Notes: a model not told the origin generated them from the sequence alone. Positions 50,158-59,628 are shown, numbered from the stretch's first letter. The stretch: DNA of 64,000 nucleotides from Salipaludibacillus neizhouensis (GCF_002886185.1 NZ_KZ614146.1:1534930-1598929), one strand, 5' to 3'. Numbers and translations: made by a program.

Positions 50158-51012
50158 GTGGTATTAAATCCTAAGGTAATTTTCTTAGACATGGACGGAA
50201 CAGTATTAAATCATTTTAATAAGGTAAGCATTCATACAAAAGAAATTATTGATGAGTTACGAAACCGAGGTATATTTGTTTTTATCGCAACAGGAAGGTC
50301 AGCAGGTGAAATTTCAGGAGTAGTGCCTCCGGGTTTTCAAGTCGATGGTTTAATTACCTCAAATGGCATGGCAGGTTATATTGGGGATGAAGCAGTATAT
50401 GAGCATTCACTTTCGCTGGAATTAGTGGAAAGAATCATTGAAAAAGCTAGAGAAAACAACGTTTATTATGAACTCTTCCCTTATGGAAGACCTCGCATTA
50501 CATTGAAGCAAGATAAAGAGTATGTAGAAGATGAAGTGAAAGATCCTAAGCCAGAAAGTGTTGGAATAAATGAGTGGCTTTCCCGAAAACAAGCAGTCAA
50601 AGAAGAAATTGATTGGAAGGAAAACATTGAGGGCAGTGCGTTTTCGAAGTTTTATTTTTTTGCCCGATCTACAGAGCATATCGATCAATGGAAAGATGAG
50701 CTTGATCAGCTGAAAAAAGAAATGAATTTTACGACTTCCATTTCTTCTATTCATAATGTTGAGGTAATGGTTGCGAACGTAAACAAGGCAACAGGAATGA
50801 AGCAGATGTTACAGCATTTTGGGTTATCTGAAGAGAACACTCTCGCTATAGGAGATAGTAACAATGATTTGCCAATGTTAGAGTACGCTAGCTACTCAGT
50901 TGCGATGAAAAATGCAGCTGATTTAATTAAAGAGAAAGCCGATGAGGTTACGGAATTTAATTGTGATGAAGACGGCGTATATCATTTTCTAAAAGCTAAA
51001 TTTGACCTGTAA
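50158..51012 (+). CDS. HAD-IIB (Cof-type) phosphatase
   Basis: A 284-residue phosphatase. Motif I is FLDMDGTVLN, motif II FIATGRSAGEI, and motif IV IGDSNNDLPMLEYASYSVAMKNA, with a C2 cap domain between. Cof-type enzymes hydrolyse sugar phosphates and pyridoxal or flavin phosphates. The GTG start at 50158 has AGGGGGA upstream. It stands alone. Confidence 0.9.
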   Translation: MVLNPKVIFLDMDGTVLNHFNKVSIHTKEIIDELRNRGIFVFIATGRSAGEISGVVPPGFQVDGLITSNGMAGYIGDEAVYEHSLSLELVERIIEKARENNVYYELFPYGRPRITLKQDKEYVEDEVKDPKPESVGINEWLSRKQAVKEEIDWKENIEGSAFSKFYFFARSTEHIDQWKDELDQLKKEMNFTTSISSIHNVEVMVANVNKATGMKQMLQHFGLSEENTLAIGDSNNDLPMLEYASYSVAMKNAADLIKEKADEVTEFNCDEDGVYHFLKAKFDL

Positions 51013-51050
51013 TTTTTGTCAGTTTGGAAAACATTGTTTGTTGAAAAAGG

Positions 51051-51081
51051 AGTACCTTTTAGTGATGAAAAGAAGGTACTC
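51051..51081 (+). other. Stem-loop downstream of the HAD gene
   Basis: GAGTACCTT pairs with AAGGTACTC around a 14-nt loop. No T run follows, so it is a weak terminator at best. Confidence 0.45.
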
Positions 51082-51145
51082 GAAACGATGTACTTGATTT
51101 ATAAAATAATCCAGTAGAAATGAACTGAAAGTGGTGAATAGAACG

Positions 51146-51730
51146 TCACCAATGGATGTGTCCATGAAACAAATGAAGCAGAGAACCGTCCCTACTTGCT
51201 TTTTTTAGAATGAATTCATCGACTAACCATTTGATGACAACTGCCTTAATAATGTAGATGGGGAAAGAGTAAATGTATCTCCAGTTATCGAGGTTATAAA
51301 TCTCGAGCCAAACAGTCATAGGTTCAAAAATAACCGCCATGGTAAAATTTGCTATGATAAAGCTTCTCCATTTAGAGAAGTATTGATACAGAAACATATG
51401 AGCAACGATGATGATGCCTTGATCGATTGAAATTAGCCTTGGCATGATATTGAAAAGTTGATAAGGATAGGACTACAATTGTAATTCTAACCCAATATCA
51501 TCCATCATTAACACAAGAAGGCTCATCAACGTTCCATACAATAATATTGGTGCAATTCTATTTGTATCAACAAACCGCCACCAGATAATCCACGGAATTA
51601 TCAATACAGCTAAAAGTAGAAACCATTGAAATGAAAACAAGTCATGATTCAACCACTTTTCTAATCTCATTTCAAACAATCGTTCATTAAAACTTTGTAT
51701 TTGCTCATGACTTGGATAGTTTTCTGGCAT
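51146..51730 (-). pseudogene. CBO0543-family membrane protein gene with an amber stop
   Basis: ATG 51730 opens MPENYPSHEQIQSFNERLFE and continues as FSFQWFLLLAVLIIPWIIWW to GLELQL, then TAG (51475-51473), then SYPYQLFNIMPRLISIDQGI to IYSFPIYIIKAVVIKWLVDE. All of it is one frame. Relatives of this family of small multi-helix membrane proteins have a Trp at the stop position, so TGG to TAG is the likely lesion. The end (KKASRDGSLLHLF...) is translated from a REP-like arm, so the natural C-terminus was also replaced. The family name is from memory. Confidence 0.75.
51175..51193. repeat. REP-like repeat (family 1), right arm only
   Basis: GAAGCAGAGAACCGTCCCT inside the 3' end of the broken membrane protein gene. 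Confidence 0.8.
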
Positions 51731-51968
51731 TGTAAGTTATCCTTTTTAGTAAAATATCTAACATTAAACCTTCATTCAAAATCACTTGCTCTTATATGGT
51801 GTACATTTTTCGTGACTTACACTCTCTTAAATGTATAAATAATAATTTTTATATTTCCCGGGGAAGCGCATGATCCGCCTTTATTCTTATATGGGGATCA
51901 TTTAATCGAGAGAATTAGTAATGATTCAACAATACTTGTCAGGATATGCAACTAAAATATTTTATATC

Positions 51969-51997
51969 TTGAAGGTTGCGGCAGAATTTGATACGAT
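51969..51997 (+). promoter_or_regulatory. Promoter of the serA transcript
   Basis: TTGAAG (51969-51974), 17 bp, TACGAT (51992-51997), about 20 bp before the riboswitch. The rest of 51731-51968 shows no gene. Confidence 0.5.
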
Positions 51998-52015
51998 AAA
52001 GGAAATAAAGAATCT

Positions 52016-52139
52016 ATGTGTAACTGGCGTACACGGATTACCGTGAGGGAGCACATATTGATTGGAAAGTAGCCGTTCGCCTGGGCAGAGGTAAGGGATG
52101 TACAGGTACATCCTTTACCTCTTTCTGTTTATTTTTAGG
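52016..52139 (+). ncRNA. ZTP (pfl) riboswitch with terminator upstream of serA
   Basis: The aptamer shows AACTGGCG, a hairpin CACGGATTACCGTG, AGGGAGCA and, after a linker, the conserved CCGTTCGCCTGGGCA (52073-52087). These are the two halves of the pfl/ZTP class, which senses ZTP/ZMP as a sign of low 10-formyl-THF. Directly after it a terminator stem AGAGGTAAGGGATGTAC / GTACATCCTTTACCTCT plus T-rich tail (to 52139) gives the expression platform. It controls serA, which feeds serine into one-carbon metabolism. Confidence 0.85.
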
Positions 52140-52236
52140 GGGGATAGCTTAGTAGTTTGAATGTTATTGAATGAGAAGATCACACTAATTATTTCCACAG
52201 CAGTTTAAATATGAAAAGATGAAAGAGGCGGATAAA

Positions 52237-53436
52237 ATGAGCTCAGTTATTTTAGACAATAAAAAAACAATTAAAACGTTAAACAATATTGCAGAGTCAG
52301 GTTTAAAGATCTTTAATAAAGATAATTATACGATTGATAATGAAAGTGAAAATCCTGATGCAATTGCTGTGCGTAGTTTTAACATGCATGATCTTGAATT
52401 TGGGGATAACCTGAAAGCTATTGCTCGTGCCGGTGCTGGTGTAAATAATATTCCCGTCGATAAATGTACGGAACGCGGAATTGTTGTTTTTAATACGCCT
52501 GGGGCAAATGCCAACGCAGTAAAAGAACTTGTATTAACATCTTTAATTGCTTCTTCACGGAACCTTTTTGAAGGAACCACTTGGGCAAGGACGTTAAAAG
52601 GCAAGGGAGACCAAATTTCAAAACATGTTGAGACCGGCAAGAAACAATTTGTAGGTAAAGAAATCAAAGGTAAAACTTTAGGTGTCATTGGTTTAGGAGC
52701 AATCGGTGCACTTGTTGCAAATGATGCGCTTAATTTAGACATGGACGTCATCGGCTTTGACCCGTTCATCTCTGTTGATACTGCTTGGAACTTATCTCGT
52801 ACAGTACATCGTGCTATGACGATCGAAGAATTGTTTGCTAACTCCGATTACATTACTGTACATGTTCCGTTAACGGACGACACGAAAGGGATGTTCAATG
52901 AAAAAACATTCAGCATCATGAAAAATGATGTTACTATTTTGAATTTTTCACGTGACGGTCTTGTAAATGAATCGGATATGGCGGCTGCGCTTGAAAGTGG
53001 AAAAGTCGGCAAATTTATTACTGATTTTCCAAGTGAAGAAGTCTTGAATATGAAAAACGTTGTTCCATTCCCTCATCTTGGGGCTTCTACGAAAGAGTCT
53101 GAAGAGAATTGTGCTGTGATGGCGTCTCATCAAGTCAAGGATTTTCTTGAAACAGGGAATATCAAAAATGCTGTTAATTTTCCGAATGCATCTTTACCTT
53201 ACACAGGAAACCGCCGTTTTACTGCGTTCCATAAAAATGTACCAAACATGGTTGGTCAAATTACCTCCGCTTTATCGAATTATGACTTAAACATTGCTGA
53301 CATGGTAAATAGAAGTCGAGGCGATTATGCCTATACGATGATCGACATCGATAACAAAGTAAACGGAGATATCATTCCTAGTATCGAGGCAAACATTACA
53401 GAGATCGAAGGTATTATTGCCGTTCGTTTGATTTAA
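52237..53436 (+). CDS. serA: D-3-phosphoglycerate dehydrogenase SerA with ACT domain
   Basis: A 399-residue enzyme of the first step of serine synthesis. It has ARAGAGVNNIPVDKCTERGI, the NAD-binding GVIGLGAIGALVANDAL, NFSRDGLVNESDMA and the His of HLGASTKESEENCA. A C-terminal ACT domain (NVPNMVGQITSALSNYDLNIADMVN to the end) allows feedback control. The short 400-residue class with one ACT domain differs from B. subtilis SerA (about 525). ATG 52237 has AAAGAGGCGG upstream. It is governed by the ZTP riboswitch. No serC is adjacent. Confidence 0.92.
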   Translation: MSSVILDNKKTIKTLNNIAESGLKIFNKDNYTIDNESENPDAIAVRSFNMHDLEFGDNLKAIARAGAGVNNIPVDKCTERGIVVFNTPGANANAVKELVLTSLIASSRNLFEGTTWARTLKGKGDQISKHVETGKKQFVGKEIKGKTLGVIGLGAIGALVANDALNLDMDVIGFDPFISVDTAWNLSRTVHRAMTIEELFANSDYITVHVPLTDDTKGMFNEKTFSIMKNDVTILNFSRDGLVNESDMAAALESGKVGKFITDFPSEEVLNMKNVVPFPHLGASTKESEENCAVMASHQVKDFLETGNIKNAVNFPNASLPYTGNRRFTAFHKNVPNMVGQITSALSNYDLNIADMVNRSRGDYAYTMIDIDNKVNGDIIPSIEANITEIEGIIAVRLI

Positions 53437-53460
53437 TTCATTTCTAGCTTAATACTGAAA

Positions 53461-53502
53461 AAGCCAAGCCATTCTTTCCTTGTGAAAGTAAGGCTTTTTT
53501 TC
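53461..53502 (+). terminator. Terminator after serA
   Basis: AGCC-TTCTTTC on the left and GAAAGTAAGGCTT on the right pair with two mismatches, followed by TTTTTT. Confidence 0.75.
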
Positions 53503-53535
53503 TGTTTTCCTTTGAATAGATTACCTCGAATTCCT

Positions 53536-54690
53536 TTAGGTAGGTACTTTTTGCAGCGAAATACCCCCCTTAAGATACCCACTAATTGTTAGTACAATCA
53601 TTCCGATTAGGAAAGCAACAAAGTATGGTGATACGGTGTCACGAATGATTCCAGTAACAGAGGAACTAACAATGATACCTAGAGAGAAAATGGCTGACAT
53701 ATAACCAAAGGCCCGGCCATGAACTGCTTTAGGTGCATTTTCTGTGATGGAGGTCGCCATTGCCGGCATAATAAGACCAAAGAACACACCCATCATAAAT
53801 AAGAGAACGGGTAACTGTAAGAGATCACTTATTAAAGCAAAGAGTGTCATCGACATTCCGAACAAACCTGTCATAAGCCTCAAAAAAGGGCTAAACCGAT
53901 TAATGAAAAAGAAAGAGAGTGTAATAAACGTCCCAATAGCCATATAGCTGAATAATTGGCCGGTTTGAAAAGTAGACAGTCCCCTTTCAACAGTTAAATA
54001 AGGAATTTCGAAAATAAGTACACCGTGGATATACATCACTGCAAAAGCTATTAAATAAACGATGGGTAGGTTGGGCGTCGATAGAATTCCACCGCCTTCA
54101 GATCCCTGTTTATGCTTTATTACCGATGTGACTTGTCTATCTTTTAGAAAAACGACAGAATACGTTGCGGTAAAGATCATTGCAGTCCCTATAAAAAAGT
54201 AGGTATTTGCGTAACCAATCCAAACGACCATTTGCCCACCGAGTAGTGGAGCAATAATACTCGCAATTGTTGATAACATACCATTAATGGCAATATTTTT
54301 CCCTTGTTCCCGACTATTTTTTGCATACCCCGAGAGTAGGGTAAAAGCGGCAGGAATTAAAAATGCTAAAGCAAAGCCGTTTAAACCATGCAGTACTAAC
54401 AAATCCATAGAGTCTCCTGCGAGTCCGTGCGCGATAAATAACCCTCCGGAGGCAAATAATGGCAGAGTGATGAATAATTTCTTACCAAAGCGATCTACCA
54501 GAGGCCCTGCAATCAAATTTCCGGTTAAATTACTGAGTGAAGTAACACTTATAATAACACCAATTAAGATACTAGATGCCCCGAACGCAGCTGCATATGG
54601 AGTAAATACTGGAATTTGAATTCTCATGATCAAACTAATAAAAAACATGACAATAAAGATATTCAATTTATCTTGTGTTACTTCCCTCAT
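53536..54690 (-). CDS. MFS transporter
   Basis: A 384-residue permease with twelve predicted helices and the loop motif GPLVDRFGKKLFI. It resembles drug-resistance and sugar-efflux MFS proteins. ATG 54690 has GAGGTG six bases upstream; GTG 54699 is part of that site. It is convergent with serA and divergent from the DUF6946 gene. The substrate is unknown. Confidence 0.87.
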   Translation of the reverse strand: MREVTQDKLNIFIVMFFISLIMRIQIPVFTPYAAAFGASSILIGVIISVTSLSNLTGNLIAGPLVDRFGKKLFITLPLFASGGLFIAHGLAGDSMDLLVLHGLNGFALAFLIPAAFTLLSGYAKNSREQGKNIAINGMLSTIASIIAPLLGGQMVVWIGYANTYFFIGTAMIFTATYSVVFLKDRQVTSVIKHKQGSEGGGILSTPNLPIVYLIAFAVMYIHGVLIFEIPYLTVERGLSTFQTGQLFSYMAIGTFITLSFFFINRFSPFLRLMTGLFGMSMTLFALISDLLQLPVLLFMMGVFFGLIMPAMATSITENAPKAVHGRAFGYMSAIFSLGIIVSSSVTGIIRDTVSPYFVAFLIGMIVLTISGYLKGGISLQKVPT

Positions 54691-54931
54691 ACTGTTCACC
54701 TCAGAAATAATGTATGTCGGACCTTTCGTGAATAGACGAGCAGTTTTATATATGTTTTATATTCTTTTTCGAACACCAAAATAACAATAATAGGTTATAA
54801 AGATATTTTTGCAGGATAATCGCTAGTTTTATTGAAATAAGCATTATACTCAACAAGCATGAATCAATTTTACCATTTTATAGAAAGACAGCTATATGAA
54901 GACCATGTTTGAAAACTAAGGAGGGAAATCT

Positions 54932-56047
54932 GTGGGGAGTTATTATACAGAGACACAAGGAATCGAATCGTGGAAAAAGGAATTATCCGAACCGGAAAAA
55001 CAGTGGAAGTCTGGTTTATCAGCGAAGGAACTAGCTTTGAGTTGGGAAGAGGCTAATGGTTTTCCGCTTAGTATTCAAGAAGCTTTTCAAGACAGTGGTA
55101 TCCCTCTTTTTAAAAATACGACTTTTTTATTTGGATTTCCTGAATATAAGATCCCATTACCGGGTGGCGGAACTAGTTCGCAAAATGACCTTTACGTTTT
55201 AGCAAAAGCCAGTGATGAATTACTTACAATTATGGTAGATGGAAAAGTATCGGAACCTTTTGGGAAAACAGTCGGATTTTGGAGAGGAACGGACCCCAGC
55301 AGCGCTAAAAGAAAAAAGTTAGCCAAGTTACTAACCACACTTAAGTTAGAGGAAGAGGATGTATTGAATAAACGGTATCAATTACTGCATCAAACTGTAT
55401 CTGCACTAATTGAAGCAAAAAGAGTCCAGGCAAAAAATACGCTTTTACTTATACATTCTTTTAGCAAGACAGCATCAGGCTTTGATGAATACTGTGAATT
55501 TGTAAAGATGTTTGAATTAATGCCCCTACGTAACTCTGTTGTTGGACCCGTTCTACTTAACGGTGTCGATGTTTATTTTGGTTGGGTCACGGAAGTAAAC
55601 AACAATATAAATATGGAAGAAAACGAGACACCACAAGCCATTAAGGAGAAAAACACAACAATAAAGAAAGATACGAACAAGTTTGTTACAAAAATAAATC
55701 ATGAAGTGATGTATTCTGCCGATCAATTTAATAATGATATAAATATTGGAGAATTTGTAAACACTACATTAATAGGCTTAATTAAAAACAGGCAGTTATC
55801 AAATGAGATGGTAGAGTGGTTAACGGACACTGAGTATTGTAAGGAAGTGTTTGATATTAACTACCCTGTGCTGAAGAAACTCGATGAAACGGTTCCTTCT
55901 TCCGAGCAGCGGAAGATACGAGGGTATAACCGCTACTGGACGAAGATCGTTTACATTCATCAGGCAAGGTACCTTATATGTAATGATTGGCATGAGAGAA
56001 ACAGAGTTAAATATCAGAGATGGTTGGTAAGGGTTGAGAATAAATAG
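54932..56047 (+). CDS. DUF6946-domain protein with a restriction-type C-terminal region
   Basis: A 371-residue soluble protein; GTG 54932 with GGAGGG upstream. The N-terminal domain (about 10-220) has WKSGLSAKELALSWEEANGF, FPEYKIPLPGGGTSSQNDLYV and LTIMVDGKVSEPFG, then YQLLHQTVSALIEA. This pattern matches DUF6946 as I remember it. Asp86 and Asp103-Gly-Lys105 (with Glu72) could form a PD-(D/E)xK-type nuclease core. The C-terminal region (about 290-371: LSNEMVEWLTDTEYCKEVFD, YLICNDWHERNRVKYQRWLV) resembles tails found on some modification-dependent restriction proteins. A role in nucleic-acid processing or defence is inference. No partner gene is adjacent. Confidence 0.6.
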   Translation: MGSYYTETQGIESWKKELSEPEKQWKSGLSAKELALSWEEANGFPLSIQEAFQDSGIPLFKNTTFLFGFPEYKIPLPGGGTSSQNDLYVLAKASDELLTIMVDGKVSEPFGKTVGFWRGTDPSSAKRKKLAKLLTTLKLEEEDVLNKRYQLLHQTVSALIEAKRVQAKNTLLLIHSFSKTASGFDEYCEFVKMFELMPLRNSVVGPVLLNGVDVYFGWVTEVNNNINMEENETPQAIKEKNTTIKKDTNKFVTKINHEVMYSADQFNNDINIGEFVNTTLIGLIKNRQLSNEMVEWLTDTEYCKEVFDINYPVLKKLDETVPSSEQRKIRGYNRYWTKIVYIHQARYLICNDWHERNRVKYQRWLVRVENK

Positions 56048-56092
56048 AGACAAGGTTTAAATCTAGTTCTGAATAGAAAGGTACATACACTG

Positions 56093-56131
56093 ACAGCCGT
56101 ATTCTCAAAACTGAGAACGGCTGTTTTTTTA
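56093..56131 (+). terminator. Intrinsic terminator
   Basis: ACAGCCGT-ATTCTC pairs with GAGAACGGCTGT (two-base bulge), followed by seven T. Confidence 0.88.
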
Positions 56132-56162
56132 TGTTAAACATTCCTCATATGGAAAATAATGC

Positions 56163-56200
56163 TTGATTTTTGTATCATCCGTATTATAATGGGTAATACA
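56163..56200 (+). promoter_or_regulatory. Promoter and operator of the YtrA-type ABC operon
   Basis: TTGATT (56163-56168), 16 bp, TATAAT (56185-56190). The inverted repeat TGTATCATCC (56171-56180) / GGGTAATACA (56191-56200) encloses the -10 box. It is a likely binding site for the GntR regulator encoded first in the operon. Confidence 0.7.
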
Positions 56201-56232
56201 GATAGTTTAATTCAAGATAAGGGGGTCCGAAG

Positions 56233-56616
56233 ATGTTTAAGCTTGATACACGAAGTCGAGTCGCTATTTATGAACAACTAATGGAACAATTAAAGACGAT
56301 GATTATTCGTGACGTCCTTCAAAAAGACGAAAAATTACCTTCCGTAAGAAATCTGGCTCAAGAATTAACGATCAATCCTAACACCATTCAGAAGGCTTAC
56401 CGTGAATTAGAACATGAAGGTTTTATTTATACGATACCTGGTAAAGGCAGTTTTGTTTCTCCGCTTGATAAAAGTCCGAATAAGAAGAAACTTGCTTCCC
56501 TTAAACAAGATATTGAACAGAGAATCAAAGAATTCTTATTTTTGGGTGGTACTAAACAAGAACTGATCGATTGGCTAATACAGGGAAGCGAGAGAGAAGA
56601 GGGGGAAAGAGAATGA
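56233..56616 (+). CDS. GntR-family regulator, YtrA subfamily
   Basis: A 127-residue repressor: GntR winged helix (YEQLMEQLKTMIIRDVLQKDEKLPSVRNLAQELTINPNTIQKAYRELEHEGFI, GKGSFV) with a short helical dimerisation tail, typical of the YtrA subfamily. Such proteins control ABC transporters for cell-wall-active antibiotics. It is the first gene of a three-gene operon; its stop overlaps the ATPase start by 4 bp. The start ATG 56233 has AAGGGGG upstream. Confidence 0.92.
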   Translation: MFKLDTRSRVAIYEQLMEQLKTMIIRDVLQKDEKLPSVRNLAQELTINPNTIQKAYRELEHEGFIYTIPGKGSFVSPLDKSPNKKKLASLKQDIEQRIKEFLFLGGTKQELIDWLIQGSEREEGERE

Positions 56617-57518
56617 TTAAAGCTGAAGCAGTGAATAAAAAATTCGAAGACTTGCAAGCAGTTCGAGATTTAACTCTTCATGTAAAAAAAGGATCTATTT
56701 ATGGATTGCTCGGCTCCAATGGAGCAGGTAAATCAACGTTTTTAAAAATTATAGCGGGTGTGTACAAACCTGATAATGGTAAGTTAACAATAGAAGATCA
56801 ACCTATCTATGAACAACCTGATACGAAACAAACGGTTCTTTTTATTTCCGATCAACCTTACTTCTTTAATCTTGCAACTCTTCAAGACATGGCTGATTTT
56901 TATGCAGGCGTGTACGAGCGATGGAACATGAAAAGATATGAGCAACTCACGAAGCATTTTCGGATGGATCCAAAGAAGAGATTAAACCGCATGTCAAAAG
57001 GAATGCAACGTCAAGCAGCATTTATTCTAACGTTGGCAACCATGCCAAATGTATTGGTTCTTGATGAGCCTTTTGATGGACTCGATCCGGTCATTCGTCA
57101 GCAAATGAAAAACTTGATTATGCAAGATGTTGCAGATCGTGAGCTTACATTAATCGTCTCCTCTCATAACTTACGAGAGATGGAGGATTTTTGTGACTAT
57201 GTTGGTGTTCTCCATGAGGGTTCTTTATTGTTTGAAAGAGATTTAGATGAGTTACGGACAGATATTCATAAGTTACAGCTTGCTTTCAAAGAAGTGCCAA
57301 ATGAGGATAGCCTCAAGCAAGACTTGGATGTTCTTCATTATGAGTTAAAAGGGAGTGTCGTATTTTTGATTGTTAAAGGACAAAACGATGAAATTCTTGC
57401 TAAAGTAAATCGACTTAATCCCGCAGTGGTGGATATGCTTCCATTGACATTAGAGGAAATATTTATTTATGAACTAGGAGGTGCCGGCTATGAAATCGAA
57501 AATCTCATTGTGGAATAA
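56613..57518 (+). CDS. ABC transporter ATP-binding protein (YtrB-like)
   Basis: A 301-residue ATPase. Walker A is GSNGAGKST, the signature region is RMSKGMQRQAAFILTL, Walker B VLVLDEPFDGLDP, and the switch His is in SSHN. The C-terminal extension is of the type found in ABC-2 exporters. It is translationally coupled to the GntR gene upstream (ATGA) and to the permease downstream, which starts inside it. Substrate may be a cell-wall-active peptide, by family analogy. Confidence 0.9.
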   Translation: MIKAEAVNKKFEDLQAVRDLTLHVKKGSIYGLLGSNGAGKSTFLKIIAGVYKPDNGKLTIEDQPIYEQPDTKQTVLFISDQPYFFNLATLQDMADFYAGVYERWNMKRYEQLTKHFRMDPKKRLNRMSKGMQRQAAFILTLATMPNVLVLDEPFDGLDPVIRQQMKNLIMQDVADRELTLIVSSHNLREMEDFCDYVGVLHEGSLLFERDLDELRTDIHKLQLAFKEVPNEDSLKQDLDVLHYELKGSVVFLIVKGQNDEILAKVNRLNPAVVDMLPLTLEEIFIYELGGAGYEIENLIVE

Positions 57519-59490
57519 AGCCTTATTTAATTTACAGTTACGCACTGTTACTTGGTTTGGCATCCTACTTACATTGGCGCTTCTTGTCATGTTGCCAATT
57601 AGTATCTTTGTACAAGAAGTTCGTTTTGGACCAGAGTCGAATCTATGGTTTTATTCTGCAAACAGCACGCTAAACACCTTAAGTGAATTTTCACTTCCAT
57701 TTCAATTAATTGTTTTTGCTATTTTCCCTGTTCTATTAGGTATTGTGTTGCTAAATTATTCGACGAAAAAAGAAGCTACGTATTTTATGCACAGTTTACC
57801 ATTCACAAGACAAACCCTTTTAACCAATACGTATTTAGCTGGTTTCGTCGCATTGTTGTCACCTATTCTGATAACAGGTATTGTGTTAGGAATTTTAAGG
57901 TTTTTCCTCGAAGATCCTTTTTATTCTTTCGTTGATCTGTTCGCATGGATCGGATTATCCACGTTTATCTTAGTATTTGTATTCATCGTTACGATGATGA
58001 TCGGTATTCTGGTAGGCAATGGTCTCCTTCATGGTGCGCTAACTTATACTGTCATTGCTGTGCCTGCACTATTAATTGTATTAACACTTCTCAATCTACA
58101 ATATTTTATTTCAGGAGTAGCCCTTACTTCATATACGGAAACACTTGTAACAAAAGGGATATTTTTCGTTCGCTTAACCGATTTATACACCAATAGCTTT
58201 TCCATCTTAGAATATGTCATTTACATATTTATCATGGTAAGTCTCGTTCTTCTCTCTTACCTGATGTATGCCAAACGACCATCAGAGGCATCCGATCAAG
58301 CCATTGTTTATCCAGTAGTTCGATCAATTTTTCTCTACGGGCTGACTTATTTTGCGATGCTAGCAAGTGGGGTTTATTTTACGGAAGCCTTGCAGGGGGG
58401 ATTTGCATGGACAATGTTCGGCTATGTCTTAGGGGCTTTTATTGCCTATACAATCTTGCAAATGATTTTGCAAAAAGCAATTCGACTTACGTGGTATTGG
58501 AAAGGATTTTTGGGCTACGTTGTTGTTATTGTCCTATTAATGATTCCAGTAAACATTGGCGGAGGCGTATATGAAAACAAAATTCCCACTACTGCAACTG
58601 TTGAATCCGTTGCGATTTATAGTTCTTATTCTTATGGAAACGAAGAGTCAGGTGAAGTACCTCGTTTGACCGACGAATTATCTATTGAGCAAGTGACGGA
58701 GTTGCACAAAGAGTTGAAAGACTATGACCATGATGATGAAGAATTTTATAGTTGGAATACAATTACATTTGATTATAAGCTGGAAGACGGCAGTTCATTA
58801 AGAAGAGAATACAGTTTAGGAGAAACAGGCAGTAAAGTCACCGAAGACCTAAGAAATAACGCTGAATTCAAGCAGGCCTATGACCCAATTTTTCAACTTA
58901 ATGATTTAGATGTTACGTATGCTTCGATTCACGGTAATTTACAAGGTGACGAAAAAAGAATTTCAGATCCTGAGGAATTACAGACGTTAATCAATCTTCT
59001 TGAAGAGGATGTTACAGAAAATCCGTCACAAGTTCTTGCGCAAGAAAATGCAGTTAGTCTTGGTGACCTTCAATTTAATATTGCTCGTGGTAAAGATATT
59101 CACAGGGATGAATATGTTATGCATGACGTTGGATATGTCATGTTAACAAAAGATCACCTACGAACAATAAACTGGCTAAAAGAAAATGACTACGCCGATT
59201 CCCTATTATTGTCTGAAAATATAGATTCAGTTACTGTTGTTCCATCAACAGGAGATGACTTTTATATGGAAATAGATGAGGTTATTTATTCCTCAAACTC
59301 TATTTCAGATAAATTTCCTGATGCTTTAGTAATATCGGAGGCAAGTGAAATAGAAGAATTATTAGATGCGGGTCAAAATCACTCTAATGAAGATTATGTC
59401 GTTATTATTAATAACGAAAATGATTATCGACATTATTTCTTTATTGATAAGGAAGACATACCTGATTTTGTTTTAGAAGGATTAGAATAA
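57490..59490 (+). CDS. ABC-2 type permease with large extracellular domain
   Basis: A 666-residue membrane protein; ATG 57490 with AGGAGGTG upstream, overlapping the ATPase gene by 29 bp. The first 360 residues contain about ten hydrophobic helices. After a further membrane segment (GFLGYVVVIVLLMIPVNIGG) a soluble acidic domain of about 290 residues follows, presumably outside the cell. That domain contains no motif I recognise. The GntR-ATPase-permease set resembles ytrABC/bcrAB-type stress exporters. Confidence 0.82.
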   Translation: MKSKISLWNKALFNLQLRTVTWFGILLTLALLVMLPISIFVQEVRFGPESNLWFYSANSTLNTLSEFSLPFQLIVFAIFPVLLGIVLLNYSTKKEATYFMHSLPFTRQTLLTNTYLAGFVALLSPILITGIVLGILRFFLEDPFYSFVDLFAWIGLSTFILVFVFIVTMMIGILVGNGLLHGALTYTVIAVPALLIVLTLLNLQYFISGVALTSYTETLVTKGIFFVRLTDLYTNSFSILEYVIYIFIMVSLVLLSYLMYAKRPSEASDQAIVYPVVRSIFLYGLTYFAMLASGVYFTEALQGGFAWTMFGYVLGAFIAYTILQMILQKAIRLTWYWKGFLGYVVVIVLLMIPVNIGGGVYENKIPTTATVESVAIYSSYSYGNEESGEVPRLTDELSIEQVTELHKELKDYDHDDEEFYSWNTITFDYKLEDGSSLRREYSLGETGSKVTEDLRNNAEFKQAYDPIFQLNDLDVTYASIHGNLQGDEKRISDPEELQTLINLLEEDVTENPSQVLAQENAVSLGDLQFNIARGKDIHRDEYVMHDVGYVMLTKDHLRTINWLKENDYADSLLLSENIDSVTVVPSTGDDFYMEIDEVIYSSNSISDKFPDALVISEASEIEELLDAGQNHSNEDYVVIINNENDYRHYFFIDKEDIPDFVLEGLE

Positions 59491-59628
59491 ATTCCTAAGA
59501 CTTAGTTTGTTGCACGCGTATAAAATTGGAAGGTTACTAGAGTAAAGTGTGAGAACTTCTCTGATTAGCATAGCCTTCCTTCATAGCAATAATGTGTGAA
59601 ACTCAATACAAGAAGGAGTGATTAGTCA

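Noticed and set aside
52326-52769. Open frame of 147 codons antisense to serA
   Set aside because: Shadow of serA; composition rich in Ser/Pro without domain.
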